The notes: generated by a model not told the origin, from the sequence alone. A stretch of 64,000 bases of DNA from Janibacter limosus (GCF_004295485.1 NZ_CP036164.1:1426001-1490000), one strand, 5' to 3'. Shown: positions 40,111 to 47,988, numbered from the stretch's first letter. A program made the numbers and translations.

Positions 40111-40125
40111 TAGCATCTCTGCATG
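40111..40125 (+). promoter_or_regulatory. Leaderless promoter of the LysR gene
   Basis: TAGCAT at 40111-40116, CTCTGC, then ATG at 40123: a 6-nt gap. The 72-bp region shared with the divergent aldolase gene is the likely LysR binding region. Confidence 0.5.
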
Positions 40126-41043
40126 ATCGATCTGTCAGCCCTGCGCTCCCTCCAGCTGGTGGCGACGACCGGAACCCTTGCCAGGGCCGCCGGTGAGCTG
40201 GGCTACACAGCGTCAGCGGTGTCGCAGCAGATCAAGCGGCTCGAGCGGCAAGTGGGTGCACCCCTTCTCGCACCCGCCGGCAGGGGCGTGATCCTCACTC
40301 CCGCCGGCCGCGCACTTGTCGAGGCTTCCGGCGGAGTCTTCGCCGCAGTGGAGGCGGCACAGACGTCGGCGCGCTCCGTCGCCGAGGGAGTGCCGAGCGG
40401 CGTCCTGCGAGTCGTGGCCTTCTCCACCGCGATCCGCGGGCTCATCGCACCCCTGATCCCGTCGCTCAGGGCAGCTCACCCCGGGCTGAGCCTGCGGATC
40501 AGCGAGCTTGATCCACCTCAGGCGCTCGCGGCACTGGATACCGGGACCGCTGACGTGGCCTTGACCCATGACGCCGACGGCGTCCCCACCTCGGCTCCGG
40601 CGTCTGTGCGGCAGCACGTCGTCCATGTCGACATCGGTGACGTGGCGGTCCACAGAAGTCATCCTCTCGCCGGTATCCGCGCACCCATCAGCCCTGGGAT
40701 GCTCGTCGACCACGCGTGGGTGACGAGCCCTCACGGGACCGTGTGCCATCAGTGGTTCCGGCGAGTGTTCGCGCGTATCGACCACGAACCGACCGTGTGG
40801 CACGTCGCAGACGACTTCGCCACCCAGTTGGCTCTGGTGGCTGCGGAAGGAGTCATCGCCCTCGTGCCGCGACTGGCGCGTCCGGTCCTTCCCGACGACG
40901 TCGTCGTCCGCGAGGTCATCGCACCCCCGACCCGTGAGATCCGTGCCGCGTGGCGCGTCAGCTCTTCGGCCAGCCCGTCTGTCCAGGCGCTCGTGGGCGC
41001 GCTGCGGCCTGCCGAGCGCGCGTTGGGCCTAGCCAAGAGCTGA
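40123..41043 (+). CDS. LysR-family transcriptional regulator
   Basis: A 306-residue LysR protein. The helix-turn-helix is MIDLSALRSLQLVATTGTLARAAGELGYTASAVSQQIKRLER (about 1-42), followed by the effector-binding domain (about 90-295). The start is supported by a hexamer 6 nt upstream. Divergent from the dapA-like gene, the standard layout for regulation of that gene. Inducer unknown. Confidence 0.95.
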   Translation: MIDLSALRSLQLVATTGTLARAAGELGYTASAVSQQIKRLERQVGAPLLAPAGRGVILTPAGRALVEASGGVFAAVEAAQTSARSVAEGVPSGVLRVVAFSTAIRGLIAPLIPSLRAAHPGLSLRISELDPPQALAALDTGTADVALTHDADGVPTSAPASVRQHVVHVDIGDVAVHRSHPLAGIRAPISPGMLVDHAWVTSPHGTVCHQWFRRVFARIDHEPTVWHVADDFATQLALVAAEGVIALVPRLARPVLPDDVVVREVIAPPTREIRAAWRVSSSASPSVQALVGALRPAERALGLAKS

Positions 41044-41178
41044 CTCCGCCTCTCGTGGCATGCGAGTCCGGGTCGAAGGGAGTGTCGCCGCTGCTTCTGC
41101 ACAGCCGCCAGCGCCGACCGCCATCAGGTCGATGGATGCCCGACTTGTGCAGTTCGGCGGTGACGCAGCCTCCAACGC

Positions 41179-42354
41179 TCAGGCCGACGGACGCGCCGGG
41201 ATGCGGGAGGCATCGAAGCGCAGTGGACCTCTGCGGTGCGGTAGATCGGCCAGTTCTCGCACGAGGACGTGAAGGACCTCCACGACGGCCGGCTCGCCGG
41301 GGCACCGGTGACCGCGCTCGACGTTGCCGCCACCCTGTGGCACGAACTCGTAGGGTGCCGGCTCATAGCCAAGGAACCGCTCGGGTCGGAACGACCACGG
41401 GTGGTCCCACCGGGCGGGGTCATGGTTGGTCGCCACGACGTGCAGGAGCACCCGCTGGCCCCTGCGGACGTGGTGGCCGTGCCAGGAGAGGTCCTCGCGA
41501 GCCCGGGCGGCAAGCATCGGGACAAAGGGGTAGTGGCGACGGATCTCGTGGCCGAAGGCGCGGCACGACAGCGCGTCCCCGCCCGACCCCACACGCTCCA
41601 CCCAGTCGGGACGTGTCCGCAGGGCCAAGGGCACGAAGGCACCGAAGTACGCCACCGCAACCTGCGGTCGGATCAGGTTGAGCAGCTCGACGGCCGCCAC
41701 CTCGACCGGCAGGAGGCAACCCTGATCATCGACGGCCGAGGCGACGACGTTCACCGGAGCCGAGCCATCGACTCCGCGACGCGCGGCTCGCACCGCGTCC
41801 GCCGCCCACGCCTCGCACCGTCGACGGGCCAGCCGGCCCCTCAGGTACCGAGCCGGGCTGCCCAGCCCTTCCACGATGGCCGTCAGGTCACGGCTGCGAC
41901 GGATGGCGTCGACATCACCCAGACCAGCCCATCGCAGAGCCGCCACGCCGAGCACCTCGGACAAGCTGCCGAAGAGTTGCTCCGGAACCTGCTCGCCGTC
42001 CCGGTCTATCCGCTCCCGCCACGACCGGACGACCTGCTCCCGGACCGCCACCACACCGGCATCGTCCAGCGACTGCAGGTGGATCGCCTTGCGGTGCCGG
42101 TGGGCCGAACCGTCCAGGCCGTGGATGGTGCCGACGCCGAAGATCTCGTCCGACAACGGCGCAGGGACAGCTCCCTGCCTGCTCATGAGCTCCGTGTCGT
42201 AGAACAACCGTGCACCCTCGTCCCCGGCCACGAGCAGCGCGGGACGACCGAGGACCCGCACCCTGCGCGCCGCAGGACGTTCGGAGCTCTCAGCCATGAG
42301 GGGTTCGGTCAAGTACCCACGGGTGAGCAGCTGCCACGAGATCTCGGGCGTCAT
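41179..42354 (-). CDS. Cytochrome P450 of the CYP152 fatty-acid peroxygenase family
   Basis: A 391-residue P450. The heme motif is VPQGGGNVERGHRCPGE (axial C351), the form found in CYP152 rather than the usual FxxGxHxCxG. The I-helix lacks the acid-alcohol pair and instead has LLNLIRPQVAV (R229-P230), the substrate-carboxylate binding Arg-Pro of CYP152. The distal motif FGVGTIHGLDGSAHRHRK places F72 and H78 where OleT has F79 and H85; P450 BS-beta has Gln at the latter. Such enzymes use hydrogen peroxide to hydroxylate or decarboxylate fatty acids. No redox partner gene is nearby, as expected. Confidence 0.9.
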   Translation of the reverse strand: MTPEISWQLLTRGYLTEPLMAESSERPAARRVRVLGRPALLVAGDEGARLFYDTELMSRQGAVPAPLSDEIFGVGTIHGLDGSAHRHRKAIHLQSLDDAGVVAVREQVVRSWRERIDRDGEQVPEQLFGSLSEVLGVAALRWAGLGDVDAIRRSRDLTAIVEGLGSPARYLRGRLARRRCEAWAADAVRAARRGVDGSAPVNVVASAVDDQGCLLPVEVAAVELLNLIRPQVAVAYFGAFVPLALRTRPDWVERVGSGGDALSCRAFGHEIRRHYPFVPMLAARAREDLSWHGHHVRRGQRVLLHVVATNHDPARWDHPWSFRPERFLGYEPAPYEFVPQGGGNVERGHRCPGEPAVVEVLHVLVRELADLPHRRGPLRFDASRIPARPSA

Positions 42355-42425
42355 CTGCTGTGCCTACCCCCCACCACGAACCCAAAACGCGGGGCTCGTG
42401 CTTCCGCAGCAGTTGCCGGTGAACC

Positions 42426-42441
42426 TAGTGTGGCGAGCATG
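42426..42441 (+). promoter_or_regulatory. Leaderless promoter of the Imm5-like gene
   Basis: TAGTGT at 42426-42431, a 7-nt gap, then ATG 42439. It lies in the region shared with the divergent P450 gene. Confidence 0.45.
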
Positions 42442-42957
42442 ATCCTGCCCACGCTCCGGGACACACGGCTCGTCACCATCCGGCGCGGCGGGACGCTCAC
42501 CGACACCGACCACCAGCTGCTGGCGCGGTGGGCCGCCGACTGCGCCGAGCACGTGCTCGCGCTCTTCGAGCAGGACCGACCGGACGACGCTCGCCCTCGG
42601 GAGGCCGTTGCCGCCACGCGAGCATGGGCCGCAGGTGGGCTGCCGATGATGCAGGCGCGGGCCGTTGGTGGGCACGCCATGGGAGCCGCCCGGGACCTGA
42701 CCGGGCCAGCACGCTTCGCTGCCTACGCAGCCGGTCAGGCAGCCTGCGTCGGCCACGTCGCCGAGCACGATCTCGGCGCTGCCGCGTATGCCATCAAGGC
42801 CGCCGTCGCAGCCGCCCCGCACGGCGCAGGGGAGTCCGTCCGCCGCGACGAGAACGCCTGGCAGCGGGCCAAGCTGCCCGAGGCCGTGCGAGACTTGGTC
42901 CTCGAGGACCAGCGCCGACGCAACGACATCTGCTGGTCCGTCTTCGACGTCACCTGA
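42439..42957 (+). CDS. Imm5-like putative immunity protein
   Basis: A 172-residue helical protein. Phrases such as LLARWAADCAEHVLALFEQDRPDDARPREAVAATRAWAAG and ARFAAYAAGQAACVGHVAEHDLGAAAYAIKA match what I know of the Imm5 family of polymorphic-toxin immunity proteins. No toxin gene is beside it, so it is an orphan or has another role. The start is supported by a hexamer 7 nt upstream. Confidence 0.7.
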   Translation: MILPTLRDTRLVTIRRGGTLTDTDHQLLARWAADCAEHVLALFEQDRPDDARPREAVAATRAWAAGGLPMMQARAVGGHAMGAARDLTGPARFAAYAAGQAACVGHVAEHDLGAAAYAIKAAVAAAPHGAGESVRRDENAWQRAKLPEAVRDLVLEDQRRRNDICWSVFDVT

Positions 42958-43012
42958 CCGACCCTCTCGAAAATGGGTGGCGACGATCACGCGCCACTGC
43001 TGGACTCGCTGC

Positions 43013-43885
43013 ATGAGCATCCTCCTGCGCACCCCCTCGGCCGGCGAGCTCGCCGCGATCACCGAAGAGGTGGGGGAATGGCACACCGACTCAACCCCCT
43101 TCCAGCTGCACCCCGGCGACATCGGGTGGTTCGGTTGGCGTGGGGACGAGGTGACCGCCGCGGCCCTGCGGACCTGGTGGCGTGACGGGCGGCTGGTCGC
43201 AGCTGGGCTGCTCGACGGACCGGGGTTGCTCCGGCTGGCCGTGGCGCCGGCTGCCATGACGGACCCGTACGTGGCCGACGCCGTGGCGAGTGACATCGTC
43301 CATGAGGACGGTCGGGCACTACCCGCCGGCGAGGCCGATGTGGAGGCTCCGTCCGGTGCCACCCTCCGGGATGCACTTGTCACCCGCGGCTGGACATCGG
43401 GTGACGAGTGGACCCACCTTCGTCGGGATCTCTCGAGGCCGATCACCGTGCCCACCGACCTGCGGATCGAGGCCGTCGACGCGCGAAATGCGCACCTCCG
43501 CACGGACGTCCATCGCGCAGCCTTCGTCAGCGAGGCCTTCACCGACGAGCGGTGGCGTTCCGTCGCCGCCACACCCGCCTACCGCAGCGCGCGGTGTCTC
43601 GTCGGACTCGTCGGACTCGTCGGGGAAGTGCCGGCCGCCGCGATCACGGTCTGGTCGGCGGGAGAGGGGCGCCCGGGGATCATCGAGCCGATGGGCGTGA
43701 ACCCGGCACAGCGCGGGCACGGCCACGGAGTCGCCATCACCCTGGCCGGTGCTGCTGCCCTCCGGGAAATGGGGTGCTCCAGCGCGCGGGTCGGGACGCC
43801 ATCGACCAACACGGCGGCGGTGGCCACCTATGTGGCTGCCGGCTTCGAGGCGTGGGCAACCGTCGACGACCTGCGGCGCGCGTAG
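43013..43885 (+). CDS. GNAT-family acetyltransferase
   Basis: A 290-residue protein. The C-terminal half (about 150-285) is a GNAT domain: AAFVSEAFTDERWRSV, GIIEPMGVNPAQRGHGHGVAITLAGAAALREMG (acetyl-CoA loop QRGHGHG) and TNTAAVATYVAAGFEAW. The N-terminal half (GELAAITEEVGEWHTDSTPFQLHPGDIGW) may be a degenerate second GNAT unit. ATG 43013 is chosen by length; there is neither a clear ribosome site nor a hexamer at the 6-nt position, so the start is uncertain. Confidence 0.85.
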   Translation: MSILLRTPSAGELAAITEEVGEWHTDSTPFQLHPGDIGWFGWRGDEVTAAALRTWWRDGRLVAAGLLDGPGLLRLAVAPAAMTDPYVADAVASDIVHEDGRALPAGEADVEAPSGATLRDALVTRGWTSGDEWTHLRRDLSRPITVPTDLRIEAVDARNAHLRTDVHRAAFVSEAFTDERWRSVAATPAYRSARCLVGLVGLVGEVPAAAITVWSAGEGRPGIIEPMGVNPAQRGHGHGVAITLAGAAALREMGCSSARVGTPSTNTAAVATYVAAGFEAWATVDDLRRA

Positions 43886-43937
43886 AGACACCGCCCACCG
43901 GCTCGAGTACCTTGGGTGGCGAAGGGGTGTGATCCAG

Positions 43938-44174
43938 ATGACATTCACCATCCGCAACCTCGACTCCGGTGTCGAGACCCGGCTGACGGAGCTCGCGACC
44001 AGCCATGGCCGCACGATGGAGGCCGAGGCAGCCGAGATCCTCACCGCTGCGACCCGAGGGGATGCCCCGGACAGCAGTGCCGTCATGGGGCTCTACGTCT
44101 CGGCCCGGCGCGTCGTCTCCAAGGAGGCCCTGGCCCCGCCGACGCAGGTCGACTTCTGCCCTGACGGGTTCTGA
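43938..44174 (+). CDS. FitA-like ribbon-helix-helix antitoxin, orphan
   Basis: A 78-residue protein whose first 40 residues (MTFTIRNLDSGVETRLTELA, GRTMEAEAAEILTAAT) match the ribbon-helix-helix domain of FitA/VapB-type antitoxins. No PIN-domain toxin follows: the next 160 bp hold no gene, then a glyoxalase gene. GAAGGGG lies before the ATG, and TACCTT at 43906-43911 is a plausible -10. The C-terminal tail (VSARRVVSKEALAPP) is not recognisable. Confidence 0.75.
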   Translation: MTFTIRNLDSGVETRLTELATSHGRTMEAEAAEILTAATRGDAPDSSAVMGLYVSARRVVSKEALAPPTQVDFCPDGF

Positions 44175-44187
44175 GGCCGTCCGTTCT

Positions 44188-44210
44188 GCGCGTGTGTCGT
44201 GAGCACGCGC
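44188..44210 (+). terminator. Small hairpin after the orphan antitoxin gene
   Basis: Seven-base arms GCGCGTG (44188-44194) and CACGCGC (44204-44210) with a 9-nt loop lie 14 nt past the stop. A weak candidate terminator. Confidence 0.4.
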
Positions 44211-44334
44211 GTTGTCCGCAGGCCCTTGCGTCCGCTGGGCCCGAGGAGAATGCTTGGCCCACCAGTCGTCGCCGGCGTCCGCCTGCCCGATCCCCTCGCA
44301 TCACGGACCCGACCTGGTGCTCACGGAGGTCGCC

Positions 44335-44730
44335 ATGCCGTTCCCTGCCCTGACCCACGTCGCCATCACCGTCACGGACCTGGAGGCCAGCACCAGCTGG
44401 TACAGCCAGCTCTTCGGCGCCGATCCCGTCCTCGACGAGGACGAGGAGTCGGGCGCCTTCCACCATGCGGTCTTCGCTCTTGGTGGCGGCACTCTCTTCG
44501 GGATCCACACCCACACTGGTTCTACCGCCACGGGCTCTTTCGACGAGAAGCAGACCGGGCTGGACCACATCGCCTTCGCGATCGAGCGCAGCGAGCTCGA
44601 GACCTGGGTGTCCACGCTCGACCGCCTGGGCATCGCCCACAGCGGGGTCAGGGACGCGTCCTACGGGTCGGGCATCTCCTTCCGTGACCCGGACAACATC
44701 GCCCTGGAGCTCTTCGCGCCGCCGGCCTGA
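44335..44730 (+). CDS. VOC family protein (glyoxalase/dioxygenase-like)
   Basis: A 131-residue vicinal-oxygen-chelate protein: ALTHVAITVTDLEASTSWYSQLFG, FHHAVFALGGGTLFGIH, GLDHIAFAIER and GISFRDPDNIALELFAPP. Metal-ligand positions are met by H8 and by E in ALELFAPP. Broad family, substrate unknown. GGAGG lies 6 nt before ATG 44335. Confidence 0.88.
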   Translation: MPFPALTHVAITVTDLEASTSWYSQLFGADPVLDEDEESGAFHHAVFALGGGTLFGIHTHTGSTATGSFDEKQTGLDHIAFAIERSELETWVSTLDRLGIAHSGVRDASYGSGISFRDPDNIALELFAPPA

Positions 44731-44739
44731 GCGAAGGAC

Positions 44740-44754
44740 CATGATGGGCGGATG
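44740..44754 (+). promoter_or_regulatory. Leaderless promoter of the 2H phosphoesterase gene
   Basis: CATGAT at 44740-44745, GGGCGG, then ATG 44752: a 6-nt gap. The hexamer has C instead of T at position 1. Confidence 0.4.
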
Positions 44755-45318
44755 ACTCGACAGGGGAGTGGTCTGCGGACAGCGCTCGTCGTGGAGGTGC
44801 CCGAGGTCGAGCCGGCCGTGGGCGACATCCGACGCGATCTGGACCCGATGGCGGGCAGGGGAGTGCCGCCCCACGTGACGGTGCTCTTTCCCTTCGTCCC
44901 GCTCGACGAGCTCGATACCACGATCGTGGCCCGGCTCGAGTCAGTCTTCCGGCAGGCAGCACCCTTCGAGCACTGCTTTGTCGGGACCCGATGGTTTGGC
45001 GACGACGTCCTGTGGCTCGCCTCCGATGCGGACGTGCAGCTGCGCGGCCTCACCGACCTCGTCGTTGTCGAGTTCCCCGCGTGTCAGCCCTACGGTGGTG
45101 AGCACGCAGAGGTCGTGCCGCACCTGACGATCGCGGACCACGCACCACTCGATGCCATGCGCTTCGCAGCGGCCGAGGTGGGCCCACGGCTGCCGATCTG
45201 CGTGGTCACCACGTCGATCTCGCTGCTGGCCGAGCGACCGTCGGGCGACTGGACCATGGAGCGGCGCTTCGATCTAGGACGGTGCGCCGCCCAGCCCGTC
45301 GACCCGCTCGTCGACTGA
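44752..45318 (+). CDS. 2'-5' RNA ligase-like 2H phosphoesterase
   Basis: A 188-residue protein with the two HxT motifs of the 2H phosphoesterase superfamily, PHVTVLFPF (about 41-49) and PHLTIAD (about 124-130). The spacing and overall length fit LigT/YjcG-like proteins. The substrate may be a cyclic nucleotide or RNA end; not determined. The start is supported by a hexamer 6 nt upstream. Confidence 0.85.
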   Translation: MTRQGSGLRTALVVEVPEVEPAVGDIRRDLDPMAGRGVPPHVTVLFPFVPLDELDTTIVARLESVFRQAAPFEHCFVGTRWFGDDVLWLASDADVQLRGLTDLVVVEFPACQPYGGEHAEVVPHLTIADHAPLDAMRFAAAEVGPRLPICVVTTSISLLAERPSGDWTMERRFDLGRCAAQPVDPLVD

Positions 45319-45324
45319 AGCGGC

Positions 45325-45792
45325 TCACGGCCAGTGGTCGCCCTTGATGACGAAATAGGTGCCGCGGATCGTGCCGGCCAGCTTCGACTTCTGGCGGGCC
45401 CACTTGAAGGCCGCGAGCTCCTCGGGCGCGTCCATGCCCTCCGAGAGCTTGAAGCCGACAGCACGCTTGCCGCCCTCGGCGAGCGTGTAGAGGACATTGA
45501 CCGCCAGGCCGGACTCGTAGAAGACGTGCGCCCACCGGATCCTGTCGACCTCGGCCAGGCTGGCCTCGAGGGCGGGGGAGGAGATGACGATGTCACGCTC
45601 CTCGCGCAGGATCCGGGTCACCCATTCGACGATCTCCGTGGCCTGTGCTGCGGACTCGACCGTGAAGGCGTGGTCGTACTTGTTCTTGAAGTAGCGAGCC
45701 TCGTTGGCGCGCAGACCAGCGAGCGCGTCAGCCACCGGCGAGCTCTCGAGGCCTGAGGTGGAGACATCCTTGAAGTCGACGGTGTGAGCCAT
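45325..45792 (-). CDS. Conserved hypothetical protein
   Basis: A 155-residue protein that I do not recognise. It appears globular and mixed alpha-beta (ANEARYFKNKYDHAFTVESAAQATEIVEWVTRIL, RWAHVFYESGLAVNVLYTLAEGG, IRGTYFVIKGDHWP), without signal or membrane segment. Codon use is like core genes. CATGCT lies 6 nt before the ATG. It converges on the 2H phosphoesterase gene with a 6-nt gap. Confidence 0.75.
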   Translation of the reverse strand: MAHTVDFKDVSTSGLESSPVADALAGLRANEARYFKNKYDHAFTVESAAQATEIVEWVTRILREERDIVISSPALEASLAEVDRIRWAHVFYESGLAVNVLYTLAEGGKRAVGFKLSEGMDAPEELAAFKWARQKSKLAGTIRGTYFVIKGDHWP

Positions 45793-45804
45793 GCGGTCAG
45801 CATG
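45790..45804 (-). promoter_or_regulatory. Leaderless promoter of the hypothetical gene
   Basis: CATGCT (45804-45799 on the minus strand), GACCGC, then ATG 45792; 6-nt gap. Confidence 0.4.
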
Positions 45805-46193
45805 CTCAGCCCTGCTCGTCGCGGCAACTGCGCTCGTGCGTTATGTCAGGTTGTGTGCTCGTCCGTCTAGTGGAAGCACAAGAGACCTGAACAGGGAGGC
45901 GACGCCAGGTCCAGGTCGCGGGACGGGCGGCACCATCCTGCCCGGACACACCTGCGTCGCTGATGCGCGTCATTCACCAGCGGCCTGCGCGTGGAGTGCA
46001 ATCGTCGGCAACGGCTCTCAGAGGCAACCATGAGTGCGGCCGCAGGGCCCAAGAAGCGCGCCAGACGCACATTTCCTCACATCGCCGATAATCCACATTA
46101 TGTCATCTTTGTTTTGGGTGGGCCCTCCCCAGACGGCACACGCAACCTGCAACGGATGCGACAAACCATCCCCTACGAGCTGCGTCCACCCGG
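45805..46193. other. Non-coding or decayed stretch with lower GC
   Basis: About 390 bp without a gene I can support. A forward frame from 46030 (MSAAAGPKKRARRTFPHIAD) reads for about 120 codons but enters the toxin region antisense and has no family resemblance. Runs such as TCATCTTTGTTTTGGG near 46100 show base use unlike the core genes. It marks the left edge of a transferred-looking segment. Confidence 0.4.
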
Positions 46194-46506
46194 TTACGGC
46201 CTCTTGAAGAGGTCGTGGTCGCCGACGCGACGCCATCGACACCGCACCTCGCCATCGACGGTGATCAATTCACAGGTCGCTCGCCGGTCGGGACTGGAGA
46301 TTGACCACGTCATCTCCAGTACACCCGGGGCCGATCTCACGGACTTCACTCGCAACGATGCGGGCCACGGAGTCGCTGGATCCTTGTCCCAGGCCTGACA
46401 GGCGGGAGCGAACTTGTCCCGGACGACCTTCTTGCAGGCTTCCGCGTGCTCACGCTTCAATCCTTGAAAGTCGTTGTCGAACGCCGGCGTCGTCTCGAAC
46501 TTTCAC
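46194..46506 (-). pseudogene. RelE-type toxin, start frameshifted
   Basis: The frame directly after the antitoxin stop reads FETTPAFDNDFQGLKREHAE, then WPASLRVKSVRSAPGVLEMTWS and VRCRWRRVGDHDLF. This is a RelE/ParE-fold toxin in the place expected for the second gene of the operon. The natural start would be GTG 46506, overlapping the antitoxin TGA as GTGA, but it is followed by AAAG rather than AAG, putting GTG out of frame by one base. The only in-frame start is TTG 46460, which would remove the first strand (about 15 residues). Either the toxin is disabled or it needs frameshifting. Confidence 0.75.
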
Positions 46507-46811
46507 TCGCGTCCGAGGTCGTCGAGGTGACTCAGGAAGGCATCTGTGGACTCGTGAATCATCACCCGATCCGCTGCGAGGTGCTCGTCCACCTCGCGCT
46601 CGCGCTCTTGCCAACGCTCGGTCCAAAACCACTTCTGGTCTGCCGGAATCGGAAGCGCAGCACGAAGCTCGACCACGCCATCGGCGCGTTCGGTCATCTC
46701 GACCTGTGCGCCCGGCTCGTCCAGATGCAGCCGACGCCGAACGTCCGCGGGCAGAGTGATCGTGCCTCGGCGTTGGACACCGCGATACTGGTGGTTGGCT
46801 GTTGCACTCAT
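46503..46811 (-). CDS. AbrB/MazE-type antitoxin
   Basis: A 102-residue protein. The N-terminal swapped-hairpin DNA-binding domain reads YRGVQRRGTITLPADVRRRLHLDEPGAQVEMTE; the C-terminal half (WTERWQEREREVDEHLAADRVMIHESTDAFLSHLDDLGRE) is the acidic, helical toxin-neutralising tail. TAGTTT lies 6 nt before the ATG. Its stop overlaps the GTG of the toxin gene. First gene of a type II toxin-antitoxin operon. Confidence 0.85.
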   Translation of the reverse strand: MSATANHQYRGVQRRGTITLPADVRRRLHLDEPGAQVEMTERADGVVELRAALPIPADQKWFWTERWQEREREVDEHLAADRVMIHESTDAFLSHLDDLGRE

Positions 46812-46823
46812 GCGTCAAAACTA
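46809..46823 (-). promoter_or_regulatory. Leaderless promoter of the toxin-antitoxin operon
   Basis: TAGTTT (46823-46818 on the minus strand), TGACGC, then ATG 46811; 6-nt gap. The roughly 240 bp beyond it, up to the inositol monophosphatase promoter, hold no gene I can support. Confidence 0.5.
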
Positions 46824-47060
46824 GCCGTATTGCTGCCTAGCGGAAATCCCGCAGGGAGGCATGTCGACGCTGGCCTTGCCCACCTTCACTATTCGATTCC
46901 GTGCTCTGGGCTCCCCACTCCCCCGGGGTTCCAGCCCTACAAGCCGCGCCACCATGCACCGGGCAAGAGCACCTCTCGCCACGTCCGCACCATGAGGTGA
47001 CGGAGTCCCTGAGCGAGGAGTGGGAGGTCTTCCCCTTCAGCTGCTCTGAGCCCCCGCCAC

Positions 47061-47075
47061 TACTGTTGGTGCATG
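47061..47075 (+). promoter_or_regulatory. Leaderless promoter of the IMPase-like gene
   Basis: TACTGT at 47061-47066, TGGTGC, then ATG 47073; 6-nt gap. Confidence 0.55.
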
Positions 47076-47975
47076 AAATTGAGCGACGTCGACGTTGCCA
47101 TTGCCGCCGCCCGAGCAGGTGCCGACGTGGTAGCTCGCACCTACGGTGACAACCACACACTGTTCTCGAAATCATCAACCGACTTCGCGACCCAGGCCGA
47201 TATCGACGCCGAGACAGCCATCATCGACGTCCTTGCCGAGCACCGCCCGGACGACACTCGAATCGGAGAGGAACTCGGCAGGGCTGGGAACGATCGCGCC
47301 GAACGTCGATGGTTCGTGGACCCCCTCTGCGGGACTTTGAACTTCGCCGCCGGCACACCGCTCGTCGTGGTGAATGTCGCCCTCATGGCTGGCGATACCC
47401 ACCTCGCTGCCGTGGCCGCCGACCCGATCGCTCAAGAACTCTTTTGGACAGACGGCACAGGTGCCTACTGTCGCCGGAGGGACCAGGACCATGCGCTCAC
47501 CCCAACGTCGCGCTCTGGCCTCATTGACATCAACTGCGACGGACCATTGGAACAGCCGTTCGTTGGCGGCCAACTCGTCTGTGACCCTCGCCTGCGCGAA
47601 ACGTACGGCCCACGAGTCATTTCATCCACGCTCGGCGTCGCCTGGGTCGCGGCCGGTCGTCGAGCGGCATACATCTCCGACGGTCAGTTCCGAGACAACC
47701 TGCATTTCGCCGCCGGCATCGCACTCTGTCAGGCATCTGGTTGCGTGATGAGCGACCTGGACGGAAATCCACTGCATACAGATCACGGACTGATCATCTC
47801 GGCTGATCAAGAAACGCATGACCGGGTCCTCGCCATCGTCCGGCCTCATCTCCGCGCCATTCGCTCAAGGGTGCAATCACGGCCGAATACGCCGGGACGT
47901 GATCCGCGAGCTGTCCACGACGGCTGGAGCCGGCTAGACCCCAACGCTGGCGTCCGGCCGCAGTACGGCCTTTGA
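47073..47975 (+). CDS. Inositol monophosphatase family protein with altered metal site
   Basis: A 300-residue IMPase-fold protein: TDFATQADIDAETAI, IGEELG (E66/E67), WFVDPLCGTLNFAAGTP and ISDGQFRDNLHFAAGIALC. In active IMPases the second motif is DPxDGT and the last WDxxAG. Here the second Asp is Cys86, and His replaces the Asp of WDxxAG if LHFAAG is aligned with it. DPLCGT variants occur in other actinobacteria as far as I recall, so this is a subfamily and not a single mutation. Catalytic status is uncertain. Codon use is less GC-biased than the neighbours. Confidence 0.82.
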   Translation: MKLSDVDVAIAAARAGADVVARTYGDNHTLFSKSSTDFATQADIDAETAIIDVLAEHRPDDTRIGEELGRAGNDRAERRWFVDPLCGTLNFAAGTPLVVVNVALMAGDTHLAAVAADPIAQELFWTDGTGAYCRRRDQDHALTPTSRSGLIDINCDGPLEQPFVGGQLVCDPRLRETYGPRVISSTLGVAWVAAGRRAAYISDGQFRDNLHFAAGIALCQASGCVMSDLDGNPLHTDHGLIISADQETHDRVLAIVRPHLRAIRSRVQSRPNTPGRDPRAVHDGWSRLDPNAGVRPQYGL

Positions 47976-47988
47976 GAGACTGCCTCCC

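Noticed and set aside
46030..46398. Forward open frame beginning MSAAAGPKKRARRTFPH.
   Set aside because: It overlaps the toxin gene antisense, has no ribosome site or -10 at the fixed distance, and no recognisable fold.
46900..46960. GGGTTCCAGCCC near a CCACC stretch, recalling a tRNA T-arm and 3' end.
   Set aside because: No acceptor, D or anticodon arm can be folded around it on either strand.
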